Shown piece by piece: positions 1 to 8,281 of a stretch of DNA of 64,000 bases. The notes under the pieces are model-generated. The model ran no database searches and was not told where the DNA came from. It saw only the letters and a list, made by a program, of their open reading frames with translations. The translations under genes and the position numbers were made by a program. Origin of the DNA: Fibrobacter succinogenes (GTDB lineage Bacteria > Fibrobacterota > Fibrobacteria > Fibrobacterales > Fibrobacteraceae); the NCBI RefSeq assembly GCF_902779965.1, contig NZ_CACZDK010000017.1, positions 1 through 64,000 of the forward strand, given 5' to 3'. The first letter of the stretch is position 1; every line of letters starts with the position of its first letter.

Positions 1-344
1 TCTACGAGAATCACTGCGAGGTCGGCAAAAGATGCGCCCACGGCCATGTTGCGCGTGTATTCTTCATGCCCCGGAGTGTCAGCAACGATAAAGCTGCGGT
101 GATCCGTCGTGAAATAGCGGTACGCGACATCGATGGTGATGCCCTGTTCGCGTTCGGCCATAAGGCCGTCGAGCAAAAGCGAATAGTCGATTTTTCCGCT
201 GCGGCTACCGACTTTACTGTCCAATTCCAGAGCCTTTTCCTGGTCGGCATAGAGCAACTTGGAATCGTAAAGAATATGGCCGATAAGGGTTGATTTTCCG
301 TCGTCAACGCTACCGCAAGTAATAAACTTCAATAAACCTTTCAT
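1..344 (-). CDS. cysN: Sulfate adenylyltransferase subunit 1, GTPase (partial, N-terminal 114 codons)
   Basis: The GTP-binding subunit of ATP sulfurylase, which with CysD makes adenosine 5'-phosphosulfate from sulfate and ATP. The translation begins [19 protein letters not shown], showing the P-loop (GSVDDGKST). It continues with the switch segment [16 protein letters not shown] and the G3 motif [12 protein letters not shown], all typical of the CysN/NodQ branch of translational-type GTPases. The start ATG overlaps the cysD stop by one base (TAATG), so the two are translationally coupled. The gene runs off the left edge, so the C-terminal two thirds is not visible, nor is whether an APS-kinase domain is fused. 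The family is certain; the subunit name follows from the cysD neighbour. Confidence 0.93.
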   Translation of the reverse strand, partial: MKGLLKFITCGSVDDGKSTLIGHILYDSKLLYADQEKALELDSKVGSRSGKIDYSLLLDGLMAEREQGITIDVAYRYFTTDHRSFIVADTPGHEEYTRNMAVGASFADLAVILV

Positions 345-1243
345 TAGAAATATCCCTCCCTCTTGCGGCGTTCCATGCTTCCGGCGGCTTCGTTGTCGAT
401 AACGCGCGAAGTTCTTTCCGAGGAGACTGCGCTTAATGTTTCGTCGATGATTTCGTCAAGCGTAGTGGCGGTCGATTCGATGCCGCCTGTGAGCGGGTAG
501 CAGCCGAGCGTGCGGAAACGTACCGACTTAATTTCGGGCGTTTCGCCTTCGCGAAGCGGAAAACGTTCATCGTCTACCATGATGATGTTGCCGTCGCGCA
601 CCACAACCGGGCGCGGCGCTGCAAAGTACAGCGGAACGATGTCAATTTTTTCGCGCTTGATGTATTGCCAGATGTCTTTTTCGGTCCAGTTCGAAATCGG
701 GAAAACGCGGATGCTTTCGCCCTTGTTGATTTTTGTGTTGTAAAGTTTCCACATTTCGGGACGCTGGTTTTTCGGATCCCAGGCGTGCGCGGAATTGCGG
801 AACGAGAAAATGCGTTCCTTGGCTCGGGACTTTTCTTCGTCGCGGCGGCCGCCGCCAAATGCCGCGGTGAATCCGTACTTGTTGAGCGCCTGTTTCAACG
901 CCTGCGTTTTCATGATGTCGGTGTAGGCGGCACCGTGATCAAACGGATTGATACCTTGCTTGACGCCGTCCTGGTTGATGTATTCCAGCATTTCGATACC
1001 GAGCTTTTTCGCGATATTGTCGCGGAACTCGATCATCTCGCGGAATTTCCAGGTGGTGTTTACATGCAAGAACGGGAAAGGCGGCTTTTCGGGGTAAAAG
1101 GCCTTCATGGCCAAATGTAACATGACGGAACTGTCTTTGCCGATAGAATAAAGCATCACCGGCTTTTCGCATTCGGCAGCGACTTCGCGGATGATGTAGA
1201 TTGCTTCGGCTTCCAGCTCGTCGAGGTGTGAATATTCGCTCAC
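344..1243 (-). CDS. cysD: Sulfate adenylyltransferase subunit 2
   Basis: Catalytic subunit of the CysDN ATP sulfurylase. It is a PP-loop nucleotidyltransferase of the PAPS-reductase fold: the loop reads [11 protein letters not shown], followed by [29 protein letters not shown] and the C-terminal [11 protein letters not shown]. The length (299 aa) matches the family (about 300). I chose the GTG at 1243 because it sits 7 bases after a GGAG Shine-Dalgarno and starts just after the upstream ferredoxin stop; an ATG at 1288 would overlap the upstream gene by 35 bases and add 15 unlikely residues. It is third in the operon aprA-aprB-cysD-cysN. Confidence 0.95.
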   Translation of the reverse strand: MSEYSHLDELEAEAIYIIREVAAECEKPVMLYSIGKDSSVMLHLAMKAFYPEKPPFPFLHVNTTWKFREMIEFRDNIAKKLGIEMLEYINQDGVKQGINPFDHGAAYTDIMKTQALKQALNKYGFTAAFGGGRRDEEKSRAKERIFSFRNSAHAWDPKNQRPEMWKLYNTKINKGESIRVFPISNWTEKDIWQYIKREKIDIVPLYFAAPRPVVVRDGNIIMVDDERFPLREGETPEIKSVRFRTLGCYPLTGGIESTATTLDEIIDETLSAVSSERTSRVIDNEAAGSMERRKREGYF

Positions 1244-1253
1244 TGTGAAACTC

Positions 1254-1568
1254 CTAGTATTTGTTGGATTCTTTTGGGTCGATGTCAATGTGCTTTACGC
1301 TTCCGTCGGGAAACTCAACAATCCATCGAACGAGTCCGTTTACTTTTTCGGTATGTACCTGGCTGCCTTTGCCGCCAATATCTTCGCCGAGGAAAAATCG
1401 GATGGCGTGAACGGGGCACTCCTTGATGCATGAAGTGCAACCCCAGCAATCTTTAGGGTACTTGATAAATGCCTTCTTTTGTTCGTTAATTTTAATCAGC
1501 GTGCCTGGACAAACATCGTGACATTTTCCGCAGCCGATGCAAATGTTTGGATCAATGTTGATGCTCAT
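1254..1568 (-). CDS. aprB: Small AprB-like 2x[4Fe-4S] ferredoxin (APS reductase beta subunit)
   Basis: A 104-residue ferredoxin with two complete cluster motifs, [12 protein letters not shown] (residues about 10-21) and [12 protein letters not shown] (about 42-53), followed by a short beta-rich tail ([17 protein letters not shown]). It overlaps the end of the flavoprotein gene by 17 bases and lies directly before cysD. This gives the order expected for an AprAB-type adenylylsulfate reductase feeding on the product of CysDN. It is shorter than dissimilatory AprB (about 150 aa), which has a longer C-terminal tail. The assimilatory role is inferred from the neighbours. Confidence 0.85.
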   Translation of the reverse strand: MSINIDPNICIGCGKCHDVCPGTLIKINEQKKAFIKYPKDCWGCTSCIKECPVHAIRFFLGEDIGGKGSQVHTEKVNGLVRWIVEFPDGSVKHIDIDPKESNKY

Positions 1569-3306
1569 AATTCTTTTGCCCTTCTGCGGTAAGTTCGCGA
1601 GTGAATGTCTTGATTTCGCCGTTGACTAAACGGGAATTCACGTACTTTCGCCAATGAATGTTGTCTTTTTCAGGGTAGTCTAGGTTCTCAGCAAAACTGT
1701 GCCAGCGCGTTTCGTGGCGTGTGGCGAGATGCGCAATGACGCTCTTGCAGACTGTGAGGCGTTCCTTGAGTTCGTAGATGTACATGACTTCTTGCAAGTC
1801 GGTGGCGCTCAAGTTATCCGTCAGTTTTTCAATCCTTTCAATTTCTTTTTGAGCGATATCTAGTTGATTTTCGCTGTAGCCGTAGCCCGTCTTGATGCCG
1901 CCTGCATAAGAGTCCATAGTCTCTTGCATGGCTTCTTCAAGCTGCTCTGTCGTGTACAGCGAATTTTTCTGTGATAGATATGTTTCGATTTCTGCGACGT
2001 GGCTTGCGATTTCGGCTTCTTTGATGGTTGCTTCGGTTTCTACGTCATTGCGAGACCCCTGTAAGGGGGCGTGGCAATCCACCGTTGCGTTAATATACTC
2101 CACGGCACTCTTCGCCGCAATTTCGCCTTCGGCAAGTGCGCCCGTTACATATTTTTGCGGTGCGCCTCCGGCTACATCGCCTGCGGCGTAAAGTCCCTCG
2201 ATGGTTGTTGCGCGTTTGGTATCGACCCAGTAACCGCTTGCGGTGTGGCCACCTACAATGTAAGGCTCCGTACCTTCGATTTCCACATTTGCTTTGGAGG
2301 GAGTTTCGTTTTCAAGCCAACGAATTGTTTGCGAAGGAGCCATGTTCAGGTACGCCTTCAAAAGCGATTCTTCTTGTTCTGCCGAAATCCCTTCAGTTCT
2401 CAAGTAGCATGGACCACGACCTTCCAGATTTTCAGCGACCGTTCCGTAAACGCGTTCAGAAGTAGAAATCCCGTACTTTGTCTCGTAAACTTCGCCAAGG
2501 GAATTCACCTGCTTTGCGCCCACACCCTGCGCGAGTGTTCCTGTCGGTGCGATTGTATCTTTGCAACGGAGCGCAATGAATCGCATTTCGAAGGTGGTCA
2601 TTTCGGCACCGTGGCGGATTCCCATGGCGTAACCTGCGCCCGTATTGAATGGCGGATACCACATTTTATGGCGAGAAAATCCTGGATTGTTCGGGCGGTA
2701 AAGCCCTGCAGCACCACCTGTGGCGATAATGACGGCGTCCGCTTCGATAGCGTAGAATGTATCGTTCTCGATTCCAAAACCGAATGCACCGTTAATCTTG
2801 TTGTTGTGAACGGCATAATCAAAAATGTTCACGTGGTTCAACACGGTCACATTGGGGAGCTTCTTGACTGCATTAGCCAAAATCGGCTTGATGTTTTCGC
2901 CGTTGATTTTGATGTTGCGATTTCCGCGCGTCACATATTTGCCGTCCTTGTCTTTCAAGATGACAAGTCCCAGCTTTTCCAAGTGCGCTGTGACATCGTT
3001 AAATTTTTCGGATATAGAATAAAGTAAATCTTCACGAACAATCCCATCGGCGTCTTTCTTCGCGTATTCCACGTAATCTTTGGGTGTGTGGCCTTCGGTA
3101 ATGTAGGCATTCAATGCATTTACGCCTGCCGCGAGGCAACCACTTCGTTTGATATTTGCTTTTTCGACGATGAGAATTTTGAGGTTTGCACCTTTACTGC
3201 CCGCGGCATCTTTCTGCTCATTTTGTGCGGCTGTAATCGCGGCGTAGCAACCAGCCGTCCCGCCGCCGATAATCAGCAAATCTGTTTTTATCCGTTCTAT
3301 TTTCAC
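1552..3306 (-). CDS. aprA: AprA-like adenylylsulfate reductase alpha subunit (FAD-dependent)
   Basis: A 584-aa flavoprotein of the fumarate-reductase/AprA fold. The N-terminal dinucleotide motif is LLIIGGGTAGCYAAI (residues about 9-23), with a second FAD segment ADAVIIATGGAAGLYRP and the C-terminal GLYAAGDVAGGAPQKYVTGA. Its partner is the overlapping AprB-like ferredoxin, and the cysD/cysN neighbours define the substrate as APS, reduced to sulfite and AMP. The start has a strong GGAGG Shine-Dalgarno. Residues about 405-421 (TVDCHAPLQGSRNDVE) are encoded by a GTCATTGCGAG-type palindromic repeat and look like an in-frame insertion in a surface segment after the FAD domain. An L-aspartate oxidase-like flavoprotein is the main alternative, but the operon argues against it. 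Confidence 0.88.
   Translation of the reverse strand: MKIERIKTDLLIIGGGTAGCYAAITAAQNEQKDAAGSKGANLKILIVEKANIKRSGCLAAGVNALNAYITEGHTPKDYVEYAKKDADGIVREDLLYSISEKFNDVTAHLEKLGLVILKDKDGKYVTRGNRNIKINGENIKPILANAVKKLPNVTVLNHVNIFDYAVHNNKINGAFGFGIENDTFYAIEADAVIIATGGAAGLYRPNNPGFSRHKMWYPPFNTGAGYAMGIRHGAEMTTFEMRFIALRCKDTIAPTGTLAQGVGAKQVNSLGEVYETKYGISTSERVYGTVAENLEGRGPCYLRTEGISAEQEESLLKAYLNMAPSQTIRWLENETPSKANVEIEGTEPYIVGGHTASGYWVDTKRATTIEGLYAAGDVAGGAPQKYVTGALAEGEIAAKSAVEYINATVDCHAPLQGSRNDVETEATIKEAEIASHVAEIETYLSQKNSLYTTEQLEEAMQETMDSYAGGIKTGYGYSENQLDIAQKEIERIEKLTDNLSATDLQEVMYIYELKERLTVCKSVIAHLATRHETRWHSFAENLDYPEKDNIHWRKYVNSRLVNGEIKTFTRELTAEGQKNYEHQH
2042..2081. repeat. Palindromic repeat inserted in frame in aprA
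   Basis: The plus strand reads GTCATTGCGAGACCCC, TGTAAGGG, then GGCGTGGCAATCC: a GTCATTGCGAG...GCAATCC element with a CCCCTGTAAGGGG stem-loop. The same class lies between genes at about 52279-52328. In aprA it is fully translated without a stop. Confidence 0.75.
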
Positions 3307-3333
3307 AGCGCCTCCACATTTTCGGGTTTCGCA

Positions 3334-3363
3334 AATATAGAACGCTCTTTTTCAAACGTCCAA
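3334..3363 (-). promoter_or_regulatory. Sigma-70-like promoter of the apr-cys operon
   Basis: On the minus strand, TTGGAC (3363-3358) and TATATT (3339-3334) are separated by 18 bases, 28 bases upstream of the aprA start. A GGAGG ribosome-binding site follows. No riboswitch-like structure was seen in the short leader. Confidence 0.55.
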
Positions 3364-3447
3364 TACTTAATTCATATCGCTATTGATAAAAAAATTGTAT
3401 TAAGAAATCACTTCCGTTGCTGATTGGAAAATGTTATATTTTGGCAC

Positions 3448-4011
3448 ATGGCATTATCAGCAGGAATTACACGCGAAGGAGCCTTGGAACTCCTCAAAAA
3501 ATACAACTCGGATCCATTCCACCTCGAACATGGCGAAATTGTCGAGAACACCATGCGATATTTCGCTCGTGAACTCGGTTATGCCGAAGACGAGGAATTC
3601 TGGGGAATCGTTGGGCTTTTGCACGATCTCGATTTTGAACAGTGGCCCGAACAGCATTGCATCAAAGAACGTGAACTCATGCAAGAAGCGGGGCTCTCCG
3701 AAGAACTGATTCATGCCACGACAAGTCACGGCTGGTCTATAACGGTCGATGTGAAGCCTGAACACGAAATGGAAAAAGTCCTTTACGCCGTTGATGAATT
3801 GACGGGCTTGATTGGCGCTGTCGTATTGATGCGTCCATCAAAAAGCGTGCAAGATCTGGAACTGAAATCTGTTTTGAAAAAGTATAAATCGCCCAAGTTT
3901 GCGGCAGGCTGCTCTCGTGAAGTCATTGAACGTGGTGCGAATTTGCTGGGCTGGGAACTGAACGATTTGATTTCTCGGACAATTGCGGCTCTGAAAACTT
4001 TTAGACCGTAG
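3448..4011 (+). CDS. HD-domain hydrolase, function unknown
   Basis: A 187-aa HD-superfamily protein. The metal-binding pattern is visible as HGEIVENTMRYFA (first His), then GLLHDLDFEQWPE (the HD pair), then a later His/Asp pattern (HATTSHGW, YAVDELTGLI). This is the single-domain HDIG-like arrangement found in small cytoplasmic phosphohydrolases. I chose the ATG at 3448; an upstream in-frame TTG at 3424 gives an atypical N-terminus. It is divergent from the apr-cys operon and convergent with the pseudouridine synthase gene, 7 bases away. The substrate cannot be told from sequence. Confidence 0.82.
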   Translation: MALSAGITREGALELLKKYNSDPFHLEHGEIVENTMRYFARELGYAEDEEFWGIVGLLHDLDFEQWPEQHCIKERELMQEAGLSEELIHATTSHGWSITVDVKPEHEMEKVLYAVDELTGLIGAVVLMRPSKSVQDLELKSVLKKYKSPKFAAGCSREVIERGANLLGWELNDLISRTIAALKTFRP

Positions 4012-4018
4012 TTTGTTC

Positions 4019-4900
4019 TTATTTGGGGCGGATTTCTTTAATTTCGCCCTGCTTTAAATCGCCTAATTCATAACTGCAAAACTTGATGCGGACAAGGCGC
4101 AAGACTTCGTAGCCGAGGTGTGCTAGCATGCGACGGATTTCGCGGTTTTTGCCTTCGTCCAAAGTAATTTCTAGCCAACTGTTCTTTTCGCTTTCGCGGT
4201 GGAAAACGGCGCGAACGGCGTGCATGAATTCTTCACTCTCGCCAAAGACGCGGGGCGGTACATTGAAACCTGCTTCCATTTTTGCGAGGTCGTGGGCGGA
4301 GGGGTGGCCGTTAACCTGCACTCGGTAAATTTTTGTGTGAAGAGCTGTTACTGGATCCTTCGACTTCGCTGACGCTTCGCTCAGGATGACATTTGGATTG
4401 CGCGACGCTCTCGTCTCTAGTCTGTAGGGCTTTGCCCGTTCTCTCGTCTGTAACAACGCGTCTGCCCATTGTGTATCGTTTGTAAACAGCAACAGTCCTT
4501 CGCTGGCGGCGTCGAGCCTGCCCACGGGCGAAATATGCGGTACAGGCTTGCCGGGGAACATCTTGGCGTACTCTTCGCGGAATAAATCCATGACGGTTGT
4601 GCGCCCTTTTTCGTCGCTTGCCGTGGTTACGTAACCGCGGGGCTTGTTCATCATAAAGTAAACAAACTCGCTTGCGGTCACTGGTGCGCCGTCTACAAGA
4701 ATCTTGTCGTTTTCGTAAGCAGGAGCGTCCGGGTCGTGCACGATTTTACCACGCAAAGAAACCCGGCCCTCGCGGACCATGTTTTCTGCTTGACTTCGGC
4801 TACAAAATCCGCGTTTGGAAATAACGCGAGCAACGCCGTGAGGCTTTTCCTTCGTGGCTTGCGAGTTGCTATTCCATTTGTTATTGCGGAATTTGTTCAT
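4019..4900 (-). CDS. RluB/RsuA-type rRNA pseudouridine synthase with repeat-encoded insertion
   Basis: It isomerises a specific rRNA uridine to pseudouridine. An N-terminal S4 RNA-binding domain (RVISKRGFCSRSQAENMV, residues about 25-42) is followed by the catalytic domain with GRLDAASEGLLLFTND, whose Asp is the nucleophile, and the C-terminal EGKNREIRRML and VLRLVRIKF motifs. Normally about 10 residues link the LLLFTND strand to the YRV strand. Here residues about 150-185 (beginning QTRERAKPYRLETRAS and including LSEASAKSKDP) intervene, encoded by two joined repeat units at 4348-4452. RluB versus RsuA/RluF cannot be settled by eye. Confidence 0.9.
   Translation of the reverse strand: MNKFRNNKWNSNSQATKEKPHGVARVISKRGFCSRSQAENMVREGRVSLRGKIVHDPDAPAYENDKILVDGAPVTASEFVYFMMNKPRGYVTTASDEKGRTTVMDLFREEYAKMFPGKPVPHISPVGRLDAASEGLLLFTNDTQWADALLQTRERAKPYRLETRASRNPNVILSEASAKSKDPVTALHTKIYRVQVNGHPSAHDLAKMEAGFNVPPRVFGESEEFMHAVRAVFHRESEKNSWLEITLDEGKNREIRRMLAHLGYEVLRLVRIKFCSYELGDLKQGEIKEIRPK
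4348..4452. repeat. Mosaic repeat inserted in the rluB-like gene
   Basis: Two modules lie side by side: a GGATCCTTCGACTTCGCT..GCTCAGGATGAC unit (4352-4390) and a CTCTCGTCTCTAGTCTGTAG, GGCTTTGCCC, GTTCTCTCGTCT unit (4408-4450). The second unit has a GGGCtttGCCC hairpin centre and recurs inside ligA (40493-40565) and in part inside the radical SAM gene (15559-15582). All three host genes remain open. Confidence 0.8.
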
Positions 4901-4911
4901 TTATAAAAAAT

Positions 4912-5000
4912 AACGTCATACTGAGCGAAAATTGCGAATGTCCCAGTTCGAGTATTCATCAAGACTCTACTGGATGTCTCGCTTCGCTCAACATGACGTT
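4912..5000. repeat. 89-bp imperfect palindrome between hisC and the rluB-like gene
   Basis: The left arm AACGTCATACTGAGCGAA (4912-4929) and the right arm TTCGCTCAACATGACGTT (4983-5000) are complementary at 16 of 18 positions. A smaller inner fold lies between them. It fills most of the 122-base gap and could act as a terminator or mRNA-stabilising hairpin. Confidence 0.7.
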
Positions 5001-5022
5001 TGGGCGGATTTAATTCAGCTAT

Positions 5023-6132
5023 TTACTTGCCGAGATATGCCTTGATGTTTTCGAGGCATTTCTTGTTCTGAGCTTCGGTACCAACGGTAATGCGGAGCAC
5101 GTCACCCATTGCCGGCTGCGGACGGATGATAGTGCCCTTGGCCTGCAAGAACTTGAAGGCGTCCATCGGATCCTTGAATCCGCTGACGGCGATGAAGTTC
5201 GCGTGGCTGTCGACGTAGGCGAGGCCGAGTTCCTTGAAACCAGCCTTGAGCTGTTCGAGACCCTTCTTGTTGAGTTCGCGTACCTTGTTCACGTATTCTT
5301 GGTCGTCGATGGCGCCAATGGCGGCAGCCTGAGCGATGCTGTTCACGTTGAACGGTTCACGCACGCGGTTGATGAGTGCGACGATTTCCGGGCGGGTGAT
5401 GCAGTAGCCCACGCGGAGGCCTGCAAGACCGTAAATCTTGCTGAATGTACGGCAGCAGATGATGTTCTTGCCTGCGGCGATGCGGCTGTTGAAATCCGGG
5501 ACGAGTTCCGGCGTGTCTTCGATAAATTCGGTGTAGGCTTCGTCCATCACGAGAACGCAAGTTTCCGGGAGGCTGTCGGCGAAGTCGAGGATTTCCTTAG
5601 CGGTAAGGTCAGAACCGGTCGGGTTGTTCGGGTTGGCGAGGAACACGATGCGGGTCTTTTCGTTCACGGCGTCGCGCATGGCCTTGAGGTTGTAGTTGTA
5701 TCCCGGAGCGGGCATATCGACTTCAACAATCTTGGCGTTCATGGCCATCGTGGCGAGCTTGTAAACAGCGAAGCTGTGGTTGCCCATGACGGCTTCCGTG
5801 CCGGGGCCGAGGAACACCTGGGCAATCATGTCCAAAAGTTCGTTACTGCCGTTACCCACAGCAATCTGGTCGCGCTTTACGCCGCGGAATTCAGCGATCT
5901 TTCCGATGAGGTCGTAAGAACCGCCATCCGGATAGAGGTTCACTTCTTCCAAAGCCTTGCGAGCTTCGGCCATGCCTTTCGGGCTCGGGCCAAATGGGTT
6001 TTCGTTGCTGGCGAGCTTGTCGATGTCTTTCGGGTCGAGGCCGAATTCACGAGCGGTGTAGGCGATGGGTTTGCCGGTCACGTAGAGCGGCTGCTTCAAG
6101 ATGTGCTGTTGTGCGAGCTGATTGATATCCAT
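5023..6132 (-). CDS. hisC: Histidinol-phosphate aminotransferase
   Basis: A PLP-dependent class I/II aminotransferase of histidine synthesis, converting imidazole acetol-phosphate and glutamate to histidinol phosphate. At 369 aa it is of normal size. Visible motifs are LASNENPFGPSPK near the N-terminus, FLANPNNPTGS, VMDEAYTEF, and the PLP-lysine segment FSKIYGLAGLRVGYC. The FSKIYGLAGLR form together with NENPFGPS is characteristic of HisC rather than aspartate aminotransferase. The gene is alone; other his genes are not in the window. Confidence 0.92.
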   Translation of the reverse strand: MDINQLAQQHILKQPLYVTGKPIAYTAREFGLDPKDIDKLASNENPFGPSPKGMAEARKALEEVNLYPDGGSYDLIGKIAEFRGVKRDQIAVGNGSNELLDMIAQVFLGPGTEAVMGNHSFAVYKLATMAMNAKIVEVDMPAPGYNYNLKAMRDAVNEKTRIVFLANPNNPTGSDLTAKEILDFADSLPETCVLVMDEAYTEFIEDTPELVPDFNSRIAAGKNIICCRTFSKIYGLAGLRVGYCITRPEIVALINRVREPFNVNSIAQAAAIGAIDDQEYVNKVRELNKKGLEQLKAGFKELGLAYVDSHANFIAVSGFKDPMDAFKFLQAKGTIIRPQPAMGDVLRITVGTEAQNKKCLENIKAYLGK

Positions 6133-6217
6133 TTTTAGTTAGTATTTACTAGTTAATAGTTACTAGAGGTTAATGTTTTGTAGTCAGGATTCATTCTGAA
6201 CTTCTTTATAAGGAGTG

Positions 6218-6302
6218 CTTTTTAACTGTCATCCTCGACCGTTAGGGAGGGGATCCATACAGGTTTAAAGGACACTTGTATAATTGAGTCGATGGATCCT
6301 GT
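6218..6302. repeat. GTCATCCTCG..GGATCC type repeat
   Basis: It begins GTCATCCTCGACCGTTAGGG and contains an inverted GGATCCATACAGG / GATGGATCCTGTAG pair (about 6251-6302). It belongs to the GTCATYCTGAG class seen elsewhere in the window. The rest of the 482-base gap between hisC and the regulator relic holds short TAGTTACTAG words (6135-6172) and the control sites listed separately. Confidence 0.5.
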
Positions 6303-6481
6303 AGATTTGTAATCCGAAAAGAATTATAGCAATTTTTTTTATTATTGCTTCGGCGGTTAAATAATAGACATTATCGATTAGATATTTAGATCGCGTCATA
6401 GAAACATTGCATTCTCGTAAGTCCAGTGCTGATGAATAGTTTAGAGGGTTGAAGCTTTTTCGTGGAATTTGAGGACCGTAG

Positions 6482-6508
6482 CGTAAATGCTGCGTAAAGA
6501 ATTGTAAA
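6482..6508 (+). promoter_or_regulatory. Candidate Pho box (three GTAAA repeats at 11 and 10 bp)
   Basis: CGTAAA at 6482, CGTAAA at 6493 and TGTAAA at 6503 form a direct repeat with helical period. On the other strand they read TTTACA/TTTACG. Tandem TTTACA-like half-sites about 11 bp apart are the known layout of Pho boxes bound by PhoB/PhoP. The site lies about 105 bases upstream of the PhoB-like relic, as autoregulation would place it. Confidence 0.5.
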
Positions 6509-6557
6509 GTCTGTGTGAAGTCTACACAAAACATTTGCTAATTCGCCATTTTAAGCA

Positions 6558-6586
6558 TTGAATTAATCCATTACACTTTTTATCTT
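6558..6586 (+). promoter_or_regulatory. Candidate promoter of the two-component relic
   Basis: TTGAAT (6558-6563), a 17-base spacer, and TATCTT (6581-6586) lie just upstream of the regulator start at 6615 and about 50 bases after the Pho-box-like repeats. Confidence 0.4.
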
Positions 6587-6614
6587 GATACTGTATTGAT
6601 TGGTAGGAAGGGAT

Positions 6615-7215
6615 ATGATTTATATAGTTGAAGATGATGCTGAAATCCGTGAACTTGAGACTTACGCGCTCAAAAGTAGTGGCTTTGAAGTTAAATCTTT
6701 TGACTGCGGAAAAAAAACTTGACGAAGAAATCAAAGCTTGCGTCCCGGATTTGTTCATTCTCGACATCATGTTGCCTGGCGAAGATGGCTTAAGTATTTT
6801 GAAACGTCTTCGCACACAAGAAAATACAAAGAATGTTCCTGTCATTATGCTCACCGCCAAAAGTACGGAACTGGATAAGGTCAAGGGCCTTGATTTGGGT
6901 GCCGATGATTACATTGCAAAACCTTTTGGCATTCTTGAATTTGTGTCTCGAGTCCGCGCCTTGCTCCGCCGTTCTGGCCTGATGAATTCTGAAAGTGAAG
7001 AATCGACGTACAAAGAATACGAACTTTTAAAACTTTTATTGTCGCATCCGGGGCTTGTCTATTCTAGACAACAGATTCTAGAGAAAATCTGGGGTGTCGA
7101 TTTTAATATGGATACACGAACTGTCGATATGCATGTTAAGACGCTCCGACAAAAGCTAGGCGAACAGGGCGCGATAATTCAAACAGTTCGCAATGTTGGA
7201 TACAAGGCTCAATGA
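6615..7215 (+). pseudogene. phoB: PhoB-like response regulator with frameshift and internal deletion
   Basis: The true N-terminus starts at ATG 6615 (MIYIVEDDAEIRELETYALK) and runs to a run of eight A at 6710-6717. Removing one A joins it in frame with the downstream segment (CGKK-LDEEIKACVPDLFILD). Receiver features follow: the phosphoacceptor Asp in FILDIMLPGEDG, the Thr in VIMLTAKST and the Lys in DYIAKPFG. The winged-helix part retains LLKLLLSHPGLVYSRQQIL and VDMHVKTLRQKLG. About 20-25 residues between receiver and helices (the initial beta sheet of the OmpR/PhoB DNA-binding domain) are missing at ESEES-TYKEY. The stop overlaps the kinase start (ATGA). Phosphate control is inferred from the neighbouring Na/Pi cotransporter relic. 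Confidence 0.78.
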
Positions 7216-8270
7216 AGGACCGAATACGATATAGCTTAAATTCGACAACGCTTCAAGCGAAGGCTTTCTTTTTTGCGAAACGCTTGAATGATGGAAATGT
7301 ACTTCGACTAGGAACGCGGTAGGCTAGCTTAAAGCAGGCTTACTCCAAAACGATTCCTTACCTTGTGGCGTTGCTTGCTGCAATTGTTGTGGCGGCGATT
7401 CTTATTGCGATTGGACTCAGTCGAGTCTTTATTAGCCCGCTACAAAAATTGGTAGACCAGCTTGGAACACCAGAATGGATGAATATCGAAAATATTTACA
7501 AAGAAATTGAACCGCTTGTAAATGTTATTCGTAAACAAGATTTGGAATTGCAATTGACGATTGAACAATTGTCGAATGAAAAACAGAAAATTTCGCATTT
7601 GAAAGATGAATTTACGGCCAATGCTTCGCACGAACTGAAAACGCCGCTGACTTCTATTTCTGGCTATGCGGAGCTGATTGAAAGCGGCATGGCGAAACCC
7701 GAAGATGTAAAGGTTTTTGCGGGCAAAATTCATAAAGAGGCAAAGCGTTTGCAATCGATTGCAAATGATATTATTACGCTTTCGAAATTGAACAATCGCG
7801 AAAGTGAACCGTTTGACCTCAGTGAAAAAATAAATCTTTGGAACTTGTCGCACAGTTGCATTGAAAGCCTTCTTTTGAATGCCAACAAAAAGTCTATCCA
7901 GCTTTCGTTAGATGGTAATCCAACTGCTGAAATTTTGGGTAATTCTAAACTTATTTACGAAATGGTTTTCAACTTGGTCGATAATGCAATCCGTTATACG
8001 GAACAAGGTGGAAAAGTTGTCGTACTTGTAGAACCGAACGCTATTGTTGTAAAAGAAACGGGAATAGGAATTCCCGAAGAAAGTCAATCGCGTATTTTTG
8101 AACGTTTTTATCGCGTGGATAAAAGCCGTTCCAAAGAAACAGGCGGCACGGGCCTTGGCCTTGCGATTGTAAAGCATATTGCCGAAGTTCACCATGCGAC
8201 GATCCACTTAAAATCTACAGTCGGTTTTGGTACAGAAATTCAAGTCGGATTTAACTCATTTTCAAAATAA
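7212..8270 (+). pseudogene. phoR: PhoR-like sensor kinase lacking its sensor domain, with in-frame amber codon
   Basis: Reading from ATG 7212 gives MKDRIRYSLN directly fused to STTLQAKAFFFAKRLNDGNV. The latter resembles the end of a PhoR periplasmic domain, so the first membrane helix and most of the sensor appear deleted. An in-frame TAG (7320-7322) follows, then a membrane helix (PYLVALLAAIVVAAILI), the phosphoacceptor region (FTANASHELKTPLTSISGY) and the ATPase domain (LVDNAIRY, GTGLGLAIVKHI). The usual DTGIGIP box reads ETGIGIP. The cytosolic kinase part could still be made from an internal start near 7365, but with the broken regulator the system is probably non-functional. Confidence 0.75.
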
Positions 8271-8281
8271 AATAAAGTACT

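Noticed and set aside
6265-6534. Minus-strand 89-codon open frame upstream of the regulator relic
   Set aside because: It spans a repeat unit and the Pho-box-like sites, has no Shine-Dalgarno, and has a composition unlike coding DNA here.
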